From Leucaena leucocephala (Eukaryota; Streptophyta; Magnoliopsida; Fabales; Fabaceae), in contig CM073550.1 of the NCBI GenBank assembly GCA_037074615.1, positions 11,054,001 through 11,118,000 on the forward strand: DNA of 64,000 bases. The letters are read 5' to 3'. Shown here one piece after another: positions 44,865 through 55,605 of the stretch; positions within the stretch are counted from its first letter, which is position 1; every line of letters starts with the position of its first letter. The notes beneath the pieces were generated by a model. The model had not been told where the DNA came from and did not search any database. It saw only the letters and a program-made list of their open reading frames with translations. The position numbers and the translations under genes were made by a program.

Positions 44865-45165
44865 CCTCACTAATTTATGTAGTTATTAATACATACTGTG
44901 ATCATTGTTAATTTAGCTAGTTTTGTTGTCAACTATAAATAGGTGGTGCATATTAGCATTAGTTGTTAATATATTCCACGAGTTGTTAATATAATTAATT
45001 TAGTTATCAAGAATAAGTGTGTGATGTATATTGGATTAGTTATTAATACACGTAGTGATAATTGTTAATATAGTTAATTTAATTATCAATGACAAATGTG
45101 TGGTGCGTATTGACATTACTTGTTAATACATATCATGATAGGTGTTAATATAACTAGCTTAGTTG
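44865..45165. repeat. Tandem repeat, unit about 78 bp, three and a half copies
   Basis: GTGGTGCATATT at 44943, GTGATGTATATT at 45021 and GTGGTGCGTATT at 45100 mark the units. Each is followed by TTAGTTGTTAATAC-like, GTGATAATTGTTAATATAGT and TTAATTTAGTTATCAA text. A weaker first copy begins near 44870. Confidence 0.85.
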
Positions 45166-46626
45166 TTCAATCAACTTCTTAGGAGTATACAGTAAAAAAA
45201 GCAATTATTCAACCCAACAGGCCTTGCGAGTTCATGTGAGCTTGATGACATTAAAAGATATTTATTAAAGATATATTATTTGCAAGGTTAGAAGAAATGA
45301 AATTAAACATTACTCATATAATCAAATATTCAACTGCGATTATAATACTTGAGAGCACTAACTGAGCCCTAATTGACACTATTTTATTCAAATTAGGTTA
45401 CATCCGAATATATAACTTCACATCCAGTTGGCCTTGCATCTCTATTATAAAGTCTTGCATAATATCCATGTCTGAGTTCATGTGTTTTCAAGACTCTCAA
45501 TAGCTTCGACTATTCCCTCCTTGAAACTTGCTCTGGTTCTGATGTGGATGAGAAATCTGCAGCTATGCATTATTTATGAAAAATTATATCTGGTGTACTC
45601 TAAACCAGCACAAGAGTCTCAATGAAAAAGTTATATATATATATGTCCATTAAAATGACCGTTCAGAAAATTTTATCAGAGAACCTTATCTCAAACACAT
45701 TATTTCTCCCAGTGTCAAAAACCAGAGTTACAAACCATGTTCTCATTTTTAGAGAGAACATGTTTTGTAACCTGACACCTCTTGAACAAGCTAGAGAACT
45801 ACAAAGGGACAGCTTGGAACACTCCTCCTAGTGCTGTGTTGAACATGTTGCAAGAAGACCTCACAGGAACTGGTGTGCTAAGCGAATTAGTGTATGAGTG
45901 TTACGGCTTTGCCCCTTTCTTTCACAAAAAAAAACAAATCTTTTAATTTGATCAAGAAAATAATCCTGGACATTCTCATTTTGAAACAAAAAATGCAATT
46001 TCAGATTTGCATGTCAGATTGTCAGCTCTAAGAAAGCATCTATGTTAGAGTAAAATTCAATGTTAGAGAACGTTGCTAAGATTAGAAACGAGTTATACCT
46101 TGTCGCATATGACTTGATGGTAATAGCAATTTTGTTGTCCCCATGAAGGCACGAGTTAAAAACTAGAAACGTCACTCTGTTGAACCAAAAAATGTAAAAG
46201 CATCAGAAAAAAAGTCAACCGCGGTGAATGAAGAATTAGGCTAAAGCATTAGAAAATTCAAGGGGGTACCCAAACCATAGCTGAGTGGCCTTATGATTAA
46301 AAAGACTTTGATTAGAGAACCCACTAAGAATTTCACTCGTTCCAATCGAAGGAAAAACACATATGCGACAAGGCACTTAAATTTATACATGTATTTAAAA
46401 ATGAATATCCGTGCAAATCCAAACACGCATTAAAATATGGGGCATTCATCAAACCCAGATAAGGAGCTTCACAGGACGAAAATCCCAGATGAAAGATAAC
46501 ATAGTGTTAGTTTTATAAGAGAGATGGGTGTCAGGCTAATCTTACTCATTGATAGATTAGATAGGGGGCTAGTAATAGGATCAAAAAAGTATTTTCTACC
46601 TTATACATAGGATCAGAAGAGTGTAT
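45166..46626. other. Unidentified region of moderate complexity
   Basis: The base composition is less AT-biased than the neighbours at 45360-45900, with short readable stretches such as NYKGTAWNTPPSAVLNMLQE near 45800 (plus) and ASFKEGIVEAIESLENT near 45520 (minus). Neither could be tied to a family, and no frame stays open beyond about 70 codons. It may be a degraded gene fragment carried by a transposon. A strong short hairpin lies at 45712-45778. Confidence 0.35.
45712..45778. repeat. Near-perfect hairpin
   Basis: Arms GTTACAAACCATGTTCTC (45727-45744) and GAGAACATGTTTTGTAAC (45754-45771) pair at 17 of 18 positions around a 9-base loop. A further outer pair GTGTCA (45712-45717) / TGACAC (45773-45778) extends the stem. 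Confidence 0.85.

Positions 46627-46660
<34 letters not shown>
46627..46660. repeat. (AC)n(AT)n compound microsatellite
   Basis: About 27 bases of alternating AC followed by ATATAT. It lies about 390 bases upstream of the start codon of PR-1 gene B. Confidence 0.93.
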
Positions 46661-46734
46661 TCTTCACCAAAGATTAATATGATTTAATGGCCAAAAAATG
46701 ATTTAGTGTATTAGTCCTTCACCCATTAAGATTA

Positions 46735-47000
46735 AGTTGATATTTACACCCCTTCTTATCCAACCCTTAATTAGTCATTTTTAAAAATTTAACAATTTTT
46801 TTACTAATTAAAATCCCTTCAAGCCACATAGTCTACCCAATTAGAAAGAGATAGTCATAATAATATGGGCTATCTAATTAATTTATTAATTGATTAAATA
46901 GGATCTACTACGTACTTCTTTAGCTCCAGTTGCCTGAACTACACGCTTAGACTTGCAGGATCCACATTAATTTTCAACGCCAAATTTCCCTATAAATTCC
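46735..47000 (+). promoter_or_regulatory. Promoter of PR-1 gene B
   Basis: Contains the conserved CTTATCCAACCCTTAATTAG block (46754) and the TTTAACAATTTTTTTACTAA text. Further down are TACACGCTTAGACTTGCAGG and ATCCACATTAATTTTC, matching gene A's 9650-9690 region. The TATA box TATAAAT is at 46991, 60 bases before the ATG. Confidence 0.7.
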
Positions 47001-47050
47001 TCCTCAAGGCCTCCCATTTCTTCATCAAACAATCAATACAATAACAAACA

Positions 47051-47542
47051 ATGGAGTTCTCATCCAAGCTTTCAGTTTCTTTCTTCTTCTTCTTCCTCTT
47101 TGCTTTCATAGTCCATGCTCAAGATTCACCACAAGACTATGTGAATGCCCACAACGCAGCAAGAACGGAAGTGGGTGTTCCTAACATGGTTTGGAATGAT
47201 ACTGTGGCTGAGTATGCAGAGAGCTATGCTAACCAACGCAAGGCTGACTGCCACCTAATCCACTCCGATACCGATGGCAAGTACGGTGAGAACCTCGCAT
47301 GGAGCTCCGGCGACTTGAGCGGAGCAGACGCCGTGAGGCTGTGGGTGGACGAGAAGGAGTATTATGACTACAACACCAATTCGTGCGCTGCCGGTCAACA
47401 ATGCGGGCACTATACTCAGGTGGTTTGGAGGAATTCGATTCATGTTGGTTGTGCTAAAGTGAGGTGTGACAATAATAAAGGAACTTTCATTGGCTGCAAC
47501 TACTATCCTCCTGGTAACTACATTGGACAAAGACCTTACTGA
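47051..47542 (+). CDS. PR1: Pathogenesis-related protein 1 (PR-1), gene B
   Basis: Intronless, 163 codons. The signal peptide spans residues 1-23 (MEFSSKLSVS, five consecutive Phe, ending VHA before Q24). The CAP domain follows, with six mature-chain cysteines, CGHYTQVVW, and the C-terminal CNYYPPGNYIGQRPY, whose last 11 residues fit the CAPE peptide pattern. Compared with gene A it keeps GENLAWSSGD, has an extra residue in CDNNKGTF, and has CNYY instead of CNYD just before the peptide, which could alter processing. Its promoter and 3' UTR are more like gene A's than gene C's. It is expected to be secreted and defence-related, as for gene A. The 3' DNA has AATAAATAAATGG near 47631. Intact. 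Confidence 0.95.
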   Translation: MEFSSKLSVSFFFFFLFAFIVHAQDSPQDYVNAHNAARTEVGVPNMVWNDTVAEYAESYANQRKADCHLIHSDTDGKYGENLAWSSGDLSGADAVRLWVDEKEYYDYNTNSCAAGQQCGHYTQVVWRNSIHVGCAKVRCDNNKGTFIGCNYYPPGNYIGQRPY

Positions 47543-48073
47543 TCGATGACGAAAGTGATGATGATAAGATGATTTTGTGTTCAAAATAATTTGATTTAAG
47601 TTAAGAATTGTTAGAATAAGGGAAATAAAGAATAAATAAATGGAACAGCAGAATTGCATATGTATTTTGTAGTAAGGTCATATGTTATGTGTCATGTCGT
47701 GATGGAATAATAACAAATTTAAAGTACTTGCGGGTGTCAAAGTTTATATCTTGTTTGTCATATGTTTAGAGTAAGTTTTTTTTTTCTTCATCAATAATGA
47801 TTTTATTGCAAAGATATGACATTTTTTTTCATGACCTTTTGAGGTATCATAAATAAAGCTTCCTCAGAATTAGGATTTATTCCCTTTTCTTTAGTGAAAA
47901 AGGTAATTATTTCCAAGAATTTTTTGGCGTCTGGTTGATTTTGATTATTAATAAGATCTATTAAAATTCTTATAAAAGTATTAACCATGTGTCTAAATGA
48001 CTTGAAAATTTAAAAATTTTATAAAAATGAAGTATGCTAGGCTTGTGTTGAAAATCTGCAATTGAAATATTTT
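47543..48073. other. 3' UTR and downstream spacer of PR-1 gene B
   Basis: GAATAAATAAATGGAACAGC near 47630 and a TATTTTGTAGTA stretch match gene A's 3' end. The spacer to 48064 matches 10440-10780. The 9 bases AAATATTTT at 48065-48073 are the left target duplication of the Mutator-like element. Confidence 0.6.
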
Positions 48074-48299
48074 GGGAAAATTTTAAGGACTACTGTAGTA
48101 AATTTATTATTATCAACAGCTCCCATAGAAATCAGAAATTTCATTGCACTTTTTTAGACTAAAATGAAATTAATTTATGGAGCAAAAAGACTGAAACGAC
48201 CCTGCTGTATGAAAGAAAGAAGAAACATTAATTTTAAAAAAAGGGGCCGAGCGCAAAGGTGAAGTCGTGCAATTTGGAAACCTAGTCACTCCATCCTCT

Positions 48300-49440
48300 A
48301 GCTATGGTGCGTCGCCGTTGACGTCTTGTGCTGAGCCTATCACCGTCGTTCTGTAGAGCCCGCCAACGTTGTGGCCGTCGTGCTCTTTAGCTTCTCAATC
48401 AATCTTCCTCTCGCTCTCGCATTCCCTTGTCTCTCTTGCAGCAATCGGAGTCAAGAAATTTACAGAGACGAAAGGTTCAGTCTTCAATATCAAGTCGGCA
48501 AAGCCCATTCTGGTAGCTCTCCATGAATTTAGGTGTTTCTAAATGCATAGGTAGAATATTTTAGTGTTATGTTCTCTTTAATATTTTGATCCCTTTCTTC
48601 ATTTGTTGGTCCCATACTTTCTATTTGCTATTATAATGAATTGGGTGAATACTCAGAAGTTGCTTCTCTTCAACCTGATTGTGGTGAACAATCACTTAGT
48701 GTTGTTGGTGTTGTTGAGTTGTGCAAAGGAGGTTCTCTATGTTTTTTGAACCTTTGACAGCCGCTAGTTCTCTTTGGCTTGCGACCTTCGTCTTCTTAAT
48801 TTTTTTCCCTTTTTCCTTCTTTCATTTGTAGCTATGGAGAACTAAAGCTGTCGGTGTAATCAGTTGTGGATTCAACCCTATCTAATCCTAGCCTTCTTCG
48901 TATTCGTGCTTGCATTTCTCTATACAATTGGTTTGATTTGCTGCATGATTTATGTTTTATAATTCATAATGTGAGGTTGATTCCTTTGTTTAATCAATTG
49001 ATTAAGCATTTAAGGTGATTTATTTGAATTTAAACGATTATTTGAACTCTGTTCTTGGTTGTTGAACTGAATTGGGACTATTTCTGATTTATAAATTAGT
49101 TAGGCCTGTTTGTAAGCTATAAATTAGTTGATTTCTTTTTTATTGTTATTGTTTAAAGGCTTAGGAACAACTTGTTGCATTGAGGTAGAACTACTTGTGG
49201 TGGCTTGTCAATCATCCAAGAAATTCAATCTTCGAATGCTGCAGCAAAGCTGCTTGAATCAAGCAAAGACAAATCAGAAAAGAGAGAAATGGCTGCTCAT
49301 TTTATAGATTTGATTTGAAATTGTAGTTCGTATAAATTTGTATTAAACTCTAATTAGGTTGTTGTGGCATGTCGATTTGGAGTAATTTATGTTACTTGAC
49401 AAGTGCAAGCCTCCAGGTTTGATTTAACAACTAGAATTTC
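48300..49440. other. Left interior of the Mutator-like element, transcript-like DNA
   Basis: GC-richer than the surroundings at 48290-48520 (GCGTCGCCGTTGACGTC, CCGTCGTGCTC, pyrimidine-rich CTTCCTCTCGCTCTCGC). It resembles a plant 5' leader. No frame stays open for long. The origin was not recognised. Confidence 0.4.
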
Positions 49441-50359
49441 ATAATTCACAATAAAAATGAAGTGATTAACAACAAAGATAAGCTGTTAAATTTACAACTT
49501 AAATTCGCTAATTCCCAACAAAATTAGGGTGATTTATAACAAAGATGAGCTGTACAATTTAGAGATTGAGCTGTTACTATTTATATTATCCCATAACTCA
49601 AACTATACTTGTTTGACTATGTATTAGTATAAACCCAATTTATAAGACACAAGGAAATTTAATTAGAAGAAGACTAACGCACATAAGAAGATTTACACTA
49701 ACACTGAGGCCATTTACAAGACCACAGAATTTACAAGAACACTTTGGCTAAATACGAGACACGAGAATTTACAACAATACTTTGGCCATTTCCGAGACAC
49801 ATGGGGAAATTTGCAAGAAAAATGGAATTCATAAGAACGCTTAGGCCATTTACAAGACACATGAGGAAATTTACAACAACCTTACTGTTATTGTACCTTT
49901 AGTAGGATGGAAGAGTTTTTTTTTATTAAAGTAGAGATAGAAATAGAATTAAGCTGAAAATATATTTTACAAGTTTGTTTGGTAGATTAAAAATTGGTAT
50001 AGAATTGATATCTTAGGGTAAAATAGCCTAAAATATTTTTTGATAACTTGGGAAGAGTTAACATTGTCCAAGAATTTTATAACTTGAGAAAAAATAGTTT
50101 AAAATATTTTACTTCCACTTCTTCTATCTCATTTCCTAGATTTTTTTATAGAATTGAAATAACTAAAAATGTTAGGAGTGAAAGTAATTTCTATTGTACT
50201 AAAAAGAAGAAATGCTTTATTCTACCATATTATCAAACATGTCCTTAGGACATTAACAAGATACATGGGGAATTTACAATACTTAGGCCATTTCCAACAC
50301 ATGAGGGAATTTGCAAGACAAAAAGGGAATTCACAAGAATACAAGGATTAACAATAGAA
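49440..50359. repeat. Degenerate short-unit repeats leading into the minisatellite
   Basis: Loosely repeated GCCATTTACAAGACACATGAGG, GAATTTACAAGAACAC and GATTAACAACAAAGATAAG words at 20-60 base spacing. These appear to be decayed versions of the minisatellite that follows. Confidence 0.55.
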
Positions 50360-50990
50360 ACACTAGGGAGTCAACAAGTAACACAAGGCATTTGCAACAA
50401 AAGTAAATGGATTAGCAACGTCAATAAAGGGATTAACAAAACGTATAAGGGGATTAACAATAAAAGTACATGATTAACAACAAAAATAAAGTGATTAACA
50501 GTACAAATAAGGAGAATAACAATAAAAGTAAAGAGATTAACAATATAAATACCCAAGAGTTAATAAGGATGGATTAACGAGAGAAATAAGGGGATTCACA
50601 AGAAACATTAGAGCATTAACAATAAACGCAAGGGGATTAACAACAAAAACAAGGAGTTATGTTTCTTGTTAATCTCCTTACTTTTGTTGTTCATTATCTT
50701 ATGTTTTGTTAATCGCTTTTATTTTTATTGTTAATCTACTTACATTTCTTGTTAATGCCCTTATGTTTCTTGTTAATCCCCATATTTTTATTGTTAATCC
50801 TTTTATTTTTGTTGTTCAGTCCCTTAGTTTTGTTGTTAATTCCTTTATATTTCTTATTAATCCCCTTATTTTTGTTATTAATCCCCTTATGTTTCTTGTT
50901 AATCTCTTTACATTTCTTGTTAATTCCCTTATGTTTGTTGATCCCCATATTTTTGTTGTTAATTCCCTTACCTTTGCTGCAAATTTTCAT
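50360..50990. repeat. Head-to-head inverted minisatellite, unit about 21 bp
   Basis: From 50360 to about 50658 the plus strand repeats a GGGATTAACAAxAAAAxTAA unit about 14 times. From about 50660 to 50985 it repeats the reverse complement, TTxTTGTTAATCCCCTTAT, about 15 times. The switch point near 50655-50662 is itself palindromic (CAAGGAGTTATGTTTCTTG region). Because 21 is a multiple of 3, several frames stay open and translate to monotonous hydrophobic heptads such as NPLIFVINPLMFLVN; these are judged to be by-products, not proteins. Confidence 0.92.
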
Positions 50991-51699
50991 AATCAATACC
51001 CATGATTCTATAAATCTGACCTGTGTAAATTCTTATCTTGAAATTTCCAATATCAACTTCTCATTTAAGTACTTGTCAAGTTACATAAATTACTCAAAAT
51101 TAAAATGTCATTATAGTTAAAATAGAGTTTGAATACAAATTTATACACATTAGAGTTTCAATACAAATATATAAAATGAGGTGTTATTGCTTAAATCTGT
51201 CTTGCTCCATTCAAGTAGTTCAGATGCAGCATTAGATTTTGAATTGCTTGGACGCGTGACAAGCCACCATAGTAAGTTCGACCTCAATGCCACAAATTGT
51301 TCCCCTACATCACAATAAGTCCCCTGGTAAGCTTAAGATATGTAAAACATGTAATGAAAATAATGCATAAGCTCATGAACATATAATGCAAATCGTATAG
51401 TTATGTAATGAGGCATGGTCAATTGATGCCAATCCTTGTGTTTTATGTTGGACTAATTAATCACATGGATGCCACAATCATCACTTCAATACATTCAAAC
51501 AGGCCAAAGTACATCAATCTGGATAATAGACTACTTGTTACACACCAAATTTAGGTGCTTAAGAACCAGATATATTTCAATGTCAAAACCAACTCCTTAT
51601 CAAAATGTACAATATACAAAAATAAACCTAATGGGCTGAGAATAAAACAAATGAAGATTTCCCCAACTCAAAAATGCTTTACAGACAGTCTCAATAACC

Positions 51700-52250
51700 G
51701 ACCTTTATCGAAATGTAAAGAATTGCGGCGGCATTAAATTGGGAAGATAATAAGATTCAAGACTATAAAGAAAGGATATGCACCCTCGAGGATTTTGCTT
51801 AAAACTCTGAATTTGTAGAAGATAATGAACAAAAGACGTCTAAAACCTCCCCACGATCGAATCTTCTCAGAGATAATCCCTGCAGATAGGAATCCTGTAT
51901 GATAAGAAATTTTATATTTTTTTTTAACTAAGAATAAGTAAAATTTAACTTCTGAATTATTCACTTAGATTGCTACAGCAGAAGCAGATGAAGAAGGAGG
52001 CTTTTTAGCCTGAGGAGTGGACCTAGCTTGGTTCTTGAGATGTTGTTGAACTGCCGATGGCAATCCTGATTTTTTTTTAACTTCTGAATTCGACGGCCAT
52101 GGAAGACGCAGCAAAGCAAGATAGAGAAAACAATCTAGGTTTTCAGAAAGCTTCACGCGATTACACTTTTCTGTCAGCAGACTCCTTTTTTTTTTTCCAA
52201 ATGTCAAGGGCAACAAGGTCTTTTCATAGAAAAAGTTCATTTCATTTTGA
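51700..52250 (-). pseudogene. Possible captured gene fragment in the Mutator-like element
   Basis: On the minus strand a leader-like AAACCTAGATTG stretch precedes ATG at 52100 (MAVEFRS, then a stop next to an A-run). In the neighbouring frame the text KKKSGLPSAVQQHLKNQARS continues with TPQAKKPPSSSASAVAI to a TAA near 51968. The A-run of about 9-10 suggests a frame slip. After an intron-like gap the text GLSLRRFDRGEVLDVFCSLS reads on near 51880. I do not recognise the protein. It may be a host gene fragment picked up by the element or the 5' end of an unrelated gene. Confidence 0.35.
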
Positions 52251-52345
52251 CCCCTTTATACTGCAATGAAGTTTTAGAATTATCTGGGGGGAAATAGAAA
52301 TAAAAAAGCTACAGTGGTCTTATCTGAAATTTTCCCAAATATTTT

Positions 52346-52890
52346 TTATCTAGAGGTACTTGAAATTGGTATAAGTGCTGTGTCCTGGACTGGGTGGAAC
52401 ATATATTTAAATATATACAAATAACTATATATAGTTGAAGATAGATTATACAAATTGAATAAGAGTTCCACTCGCTTAAGATAAATTGCACATATCATAT
52501 TATAAAATACAAGATATTTACATATAACTAAAGATATATTTTATACAATGGAATAAGAGTTTCACATGTTCATGGCCTTGGGTACCTACAAAAAATTTCG
52601 CATGCAATAGCTAAATTTACATAGTTTCATTTAATTCGATCACTTTTTTCTATCTCCCTATGATTTATTTGCATTAAGTTTAATGAAGGCTGAATGAGAC
52701 TCATCAACTAGTGACAGCGGGCCAAATTTTGGACAAGCAATATATTCAATTGTTTTGAATTTGCTACTTGCCTAACTGTTTGAAAAACGTAACTGTGATT
52801 GATTAATTATTTTACCCGGTAAGTTGCTTATAAGTCAAACTGGAATTCTGTGGTCATAAATCAACAGAAAAAATTAATTTTCAAAATAAA
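52346..52890. repeat. PR-1 downstream spacer, right of the Mutator-like insertion
   Basis: Continues the match to PR-1 gene A's spacer: GCTAAATTTACATAGTTTCA near 52612, ATATTCAATTGTTTTGAATT near 52741 and TGGTCATAAATCAACAGAAA near 52850 correspond to 11198, 11378 and 11484. Confidence 0.65.
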
Positions 52891-53779
52891 CTTCAAATTT
52901 AAAGCTACCGAAGTGCGGAATTGGAAGCGATTTGCCTGTGTATTGTATAAAAATATATAATATGTTGTATATTGTAAAAAAAATAACTATAATTATTATT
53001 ATAATTTCTCATTTTAATATGTAATGAAACCATTTATATTTCATATAAGGCGATAAATTAAACTTTTTTTAATATGGCTATATGATCTAATCAGATTTAA
53101 ATATTATCGGATCCAATTGAGGATAATTCTTCTAAAGATCTTTTTTACGTTTATACAGACTTAACTTCGTGAACTCGTGATTAATTAAACTATTCATATA
53201 AGAAAATGGATGTAGGTTAGTATATTTATTACATCACTTTTATTTTGTCCCACTTAAAGTGATGTAAAAAGTCCTCCGAAATAGACTTCAGAAGTATTTG
53301 GTGTAGTAGTATTTATTTGCGTATCCCGTTAATAAACTTTAACAGAAAATACTTTTGTAATGTTTCCAGCTAATACAGAAGAGGAAAAAACACAATTCAC
53401 TACTCTTACTATTTATTTGTCAACTTTATCTTACTTTTTAAAAAAGATTTTTTGTAACGAAAATTAAATTTAATTACACTATACAATGATAACAACATGA
53501 ACTTATTAAGGTTAAATTTTACACTTCTCTCCACTAAGTGACATACACCTATAGCTTATATTTTATTCACTAATTTTTTTTATTTATCTTCAGTTTATGT
53601 GCATTAAAGTTTAATCATATGGTAAGCTATGCGTTATATGCCAATTTTTTTAAATAAGTTAAATATAATTTATTAAATAAAACGAATGTAACAATTACCT
53701 ATATATTAGTTACAATATTAAAAGTCATAACAATATATTCTAACATGACATTAAATAAGAATAAAAATGAATTTTATTT
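52891..53779. other. AT-rich intergenic region
   Basis: No gene or element could be supported. Confidence 0.4.
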
Positions 53780-54044
53780 CAAAACCAATTGATTTCTGCT
53801 TCTCAAAGCATTTCTTATGTATTCAATTGACTTTTGAATTTGAAAAAAATAAAATAAATAACCACCCAAGTACAAAAGGTATAAACACTGGACGTATAAA
53901 ACATTAATACACTAGAATAAATTTATTTTTATTACATCATAGTAAAAAAAAAGTCATCAAAGTGGCATTCAGATTATGCAACATGTGTTTTTTTTTTTTG
54001 TGTCCACCATGCAAAATCATGTTTATTTAAAGAAAAAGATGTAA

Positions 54045-54076
<32 letters not shown>

Positions 54077-54090
54077 TTGATACATCAATT
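53780..54090. repeat. PR-1 unit spacer block, copy 3, with a (CA)n(TA)n microsatellite
   Basis: AACCAATTGATTTCTGCTTC, AAATAACCACCCAAGTACAA, TTTATTTTTATTACATC and TCATCAAAGTGGCATTC correspond to the blocks at 7620-7760, 44640-44700 and 32380-32450. A (CA)n(TA)n run is at 54045-54076. Confidence 0.65.
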
Positions 54091-54480
54091 TTAAAAAAAA
54101 AATATTAGATTCATCCACGACTAAATCTAAATTTATAACACCTAACTTATAATTCATAAGGATTTGCTCGTGTACACTTCAATTCTAAAATTACATATCC
54201 TTTAGCAAAGATAAAAACAAAATCATATTTATTTTGATTTCATTAATCAGAAAATTAACCGTACAATACACACACAGAGGACATACACACTTCTTTTATT
54301 CATATAAGTTTGATCAGGATAAATTAATTATCAATATAAACTGTAATAGATTCAATGTCTCAGTAAGAAACCAAAGCAAGAAAAGTAAAGCAATTCTGAA
54401 ATGAATGGTAGGATAATATATAGTCAAGTCCCAAAACTTTATTTTAATGATACTAAGATCGCGCCCACATTCCGTGCTCA
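54091..54480. other. AT-rich spacer
   Basis: AAAGCAAGAAAAGTAAAGCA near 54373 resembles AAGCAAGAAAAATGAAGCAA near 42162, so this is again PR-1 unit DNA. No gene was found. Confidence 0.4.
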
Positions 54481-55556
54481 GCATTCTGAGGGCTGATAGG
54501 GACTTTTTTTTTTTTTTAATTCTCTTAGCCTACATAGCGATGATAATTTTTTTAATACTCCAAAATTTCTTAAGATTAACTCTTAAACTTTTATTTTAAA
54601 TAAAAATATAACTCTTTAATATAAAAACTATTTAAATATTTATATTTGTCAAAAAATTATAAAAACAAATTAGGTTAAGTTATTTATATCCACTACCCAT
54701 TAGATTAAATTTTCAATTCACACTTTGCTATATGTGACTTTTATTATTAATGATGATCCAATAAAATTTTAAATAAAATATCAGTCTTTAATATAAAAAC
54801 TGTTTAAATATTTATATTTGTCAAAAAATTATAAAAACAAATTAGGTTAAGTTATTTATATCCACTACCCATTAGATTAAATTTCCAATTCACACTTTGC
54901 TATATGTGGCTTTTATTATTAATGATGATCAATAAAATTTTAAAATTTTATCAATACTATTTTTTTTATTTTAATAAAAAGTCCACATGACAAAATACAA
55001 AATTTTATTAATGGATATAAGTAAGTTGACTTGAGTTTTGTCCATAAAAAATAGCTCTAATACATATAATTTTCGAAAATACTTTTCTTTAGATTTAGGT
55101 ATACATATACTTCTAATTTTATTTATAAGTCATTTCATTAAATTTTTCATATATATGTATAATTTTATTTTTTATTTATTATTGTATAAACTTTATTCTC
55201 ATGAGATAAAATATATATTAAATAGAAATAAAATTAAAAATTTATTGATTGAGTTTATTCTAATGAAATATGCTAGAAATTATTTATAAATATGACCAAA
55301 AGAGTATTAGAAAGTTTGAAATTATGTGTTTGAATTATTTTTTTGATCCATAATTTTTAAATAATATAACTATTTAAATAATTTTTATATTAAATAGTGA
55401 TATTTAGATTTAAAATAAAAGTTTAAGAGTCAAATTTAAAATAAATGAAATTTTGGAGTATAAAAAATTATTAGCACTATGAAGGCCATGGTAGAAAGAA
55501 GGAGAATTTTCTTTAAAAAAAAAAACAAGGTACCCTATTAGTGCTCAGCACTCAAA
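54481..55556. mobile_element. Fold-back or MITE-like element (about 1.08 kb)
   Basis: Arms of about 150-200 bp are inverted copies. The left reads GCTGATAGGGAC, a T run, then ATACTCCAAAATTTC, CTCTTAAACTTTTATTTTAA and TTTAATATAAAAACTATTTAAAT. The right arm carries the reverse complement of each, in reverse order, ending GTACCCTATTAGTGCTCAGC. The left part holds a 172-bp direct tandem duplication (54614-54957). An 83-codon frame inside (55038-55289) is AT-driven and not called as a gene. No target duplication was confirmed. Confidence 0.65.
54614..54957. repeat. 172-bp tandem duplication
   Basis: Two nearly identical units beginning CTTTAATATAAAAACT at 54614 and 54786 and running through GGTTAAGTTATTTATATCC and TTATTATTAATGATGATC. 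Few differences were seen, so the duplication is recent. Confidence 0.9.
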
Positions 55557-55605
55557 ACGGTATAGTTTTGAGTGCAAAGAACTCCATGCTCAGTAGGGTG
55601 ATAAT

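Larger units (their letters stand above)
48074..52336. mobile_element. Mutator-like element (4263 bp), non-autonomous
   Basis: A perfect 9-bp direct repeat AAATATTTT (48065-48073 and 52337-52345) flanks long inverted terminal repeats. Both ends read GGGAAAATTT inward and ACTGTAG within 30 bases, and the arms stay alignable, with drift, for about 250 bases (for example TTTCATTGCA and AAAATGAAAT on the left match TTCATTGCAG and AAAATGAAATGA on the right arm's complement). A second inverted pair lies deeper (49150-49260 versus 51230-51330: GGTGGCTTGTCA with its complement). DNA on either side is continuous with the PR-1 gene A downstream spacer, which confirms the insertion. No MURA transposase is visible. 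The left and right interiors look like host transcript leader DNA, so it may be a gene-capturing Pack-MULE. Confidence 0.85.

Noticed and set aside
50360..50990. CRISPR array, considered because of the regular short repeats
   Set aside because: Units are contiguous with no spacers, drift in sequence, and flip orientation midway, in plant nuclear DNA. This is a minisatellite.
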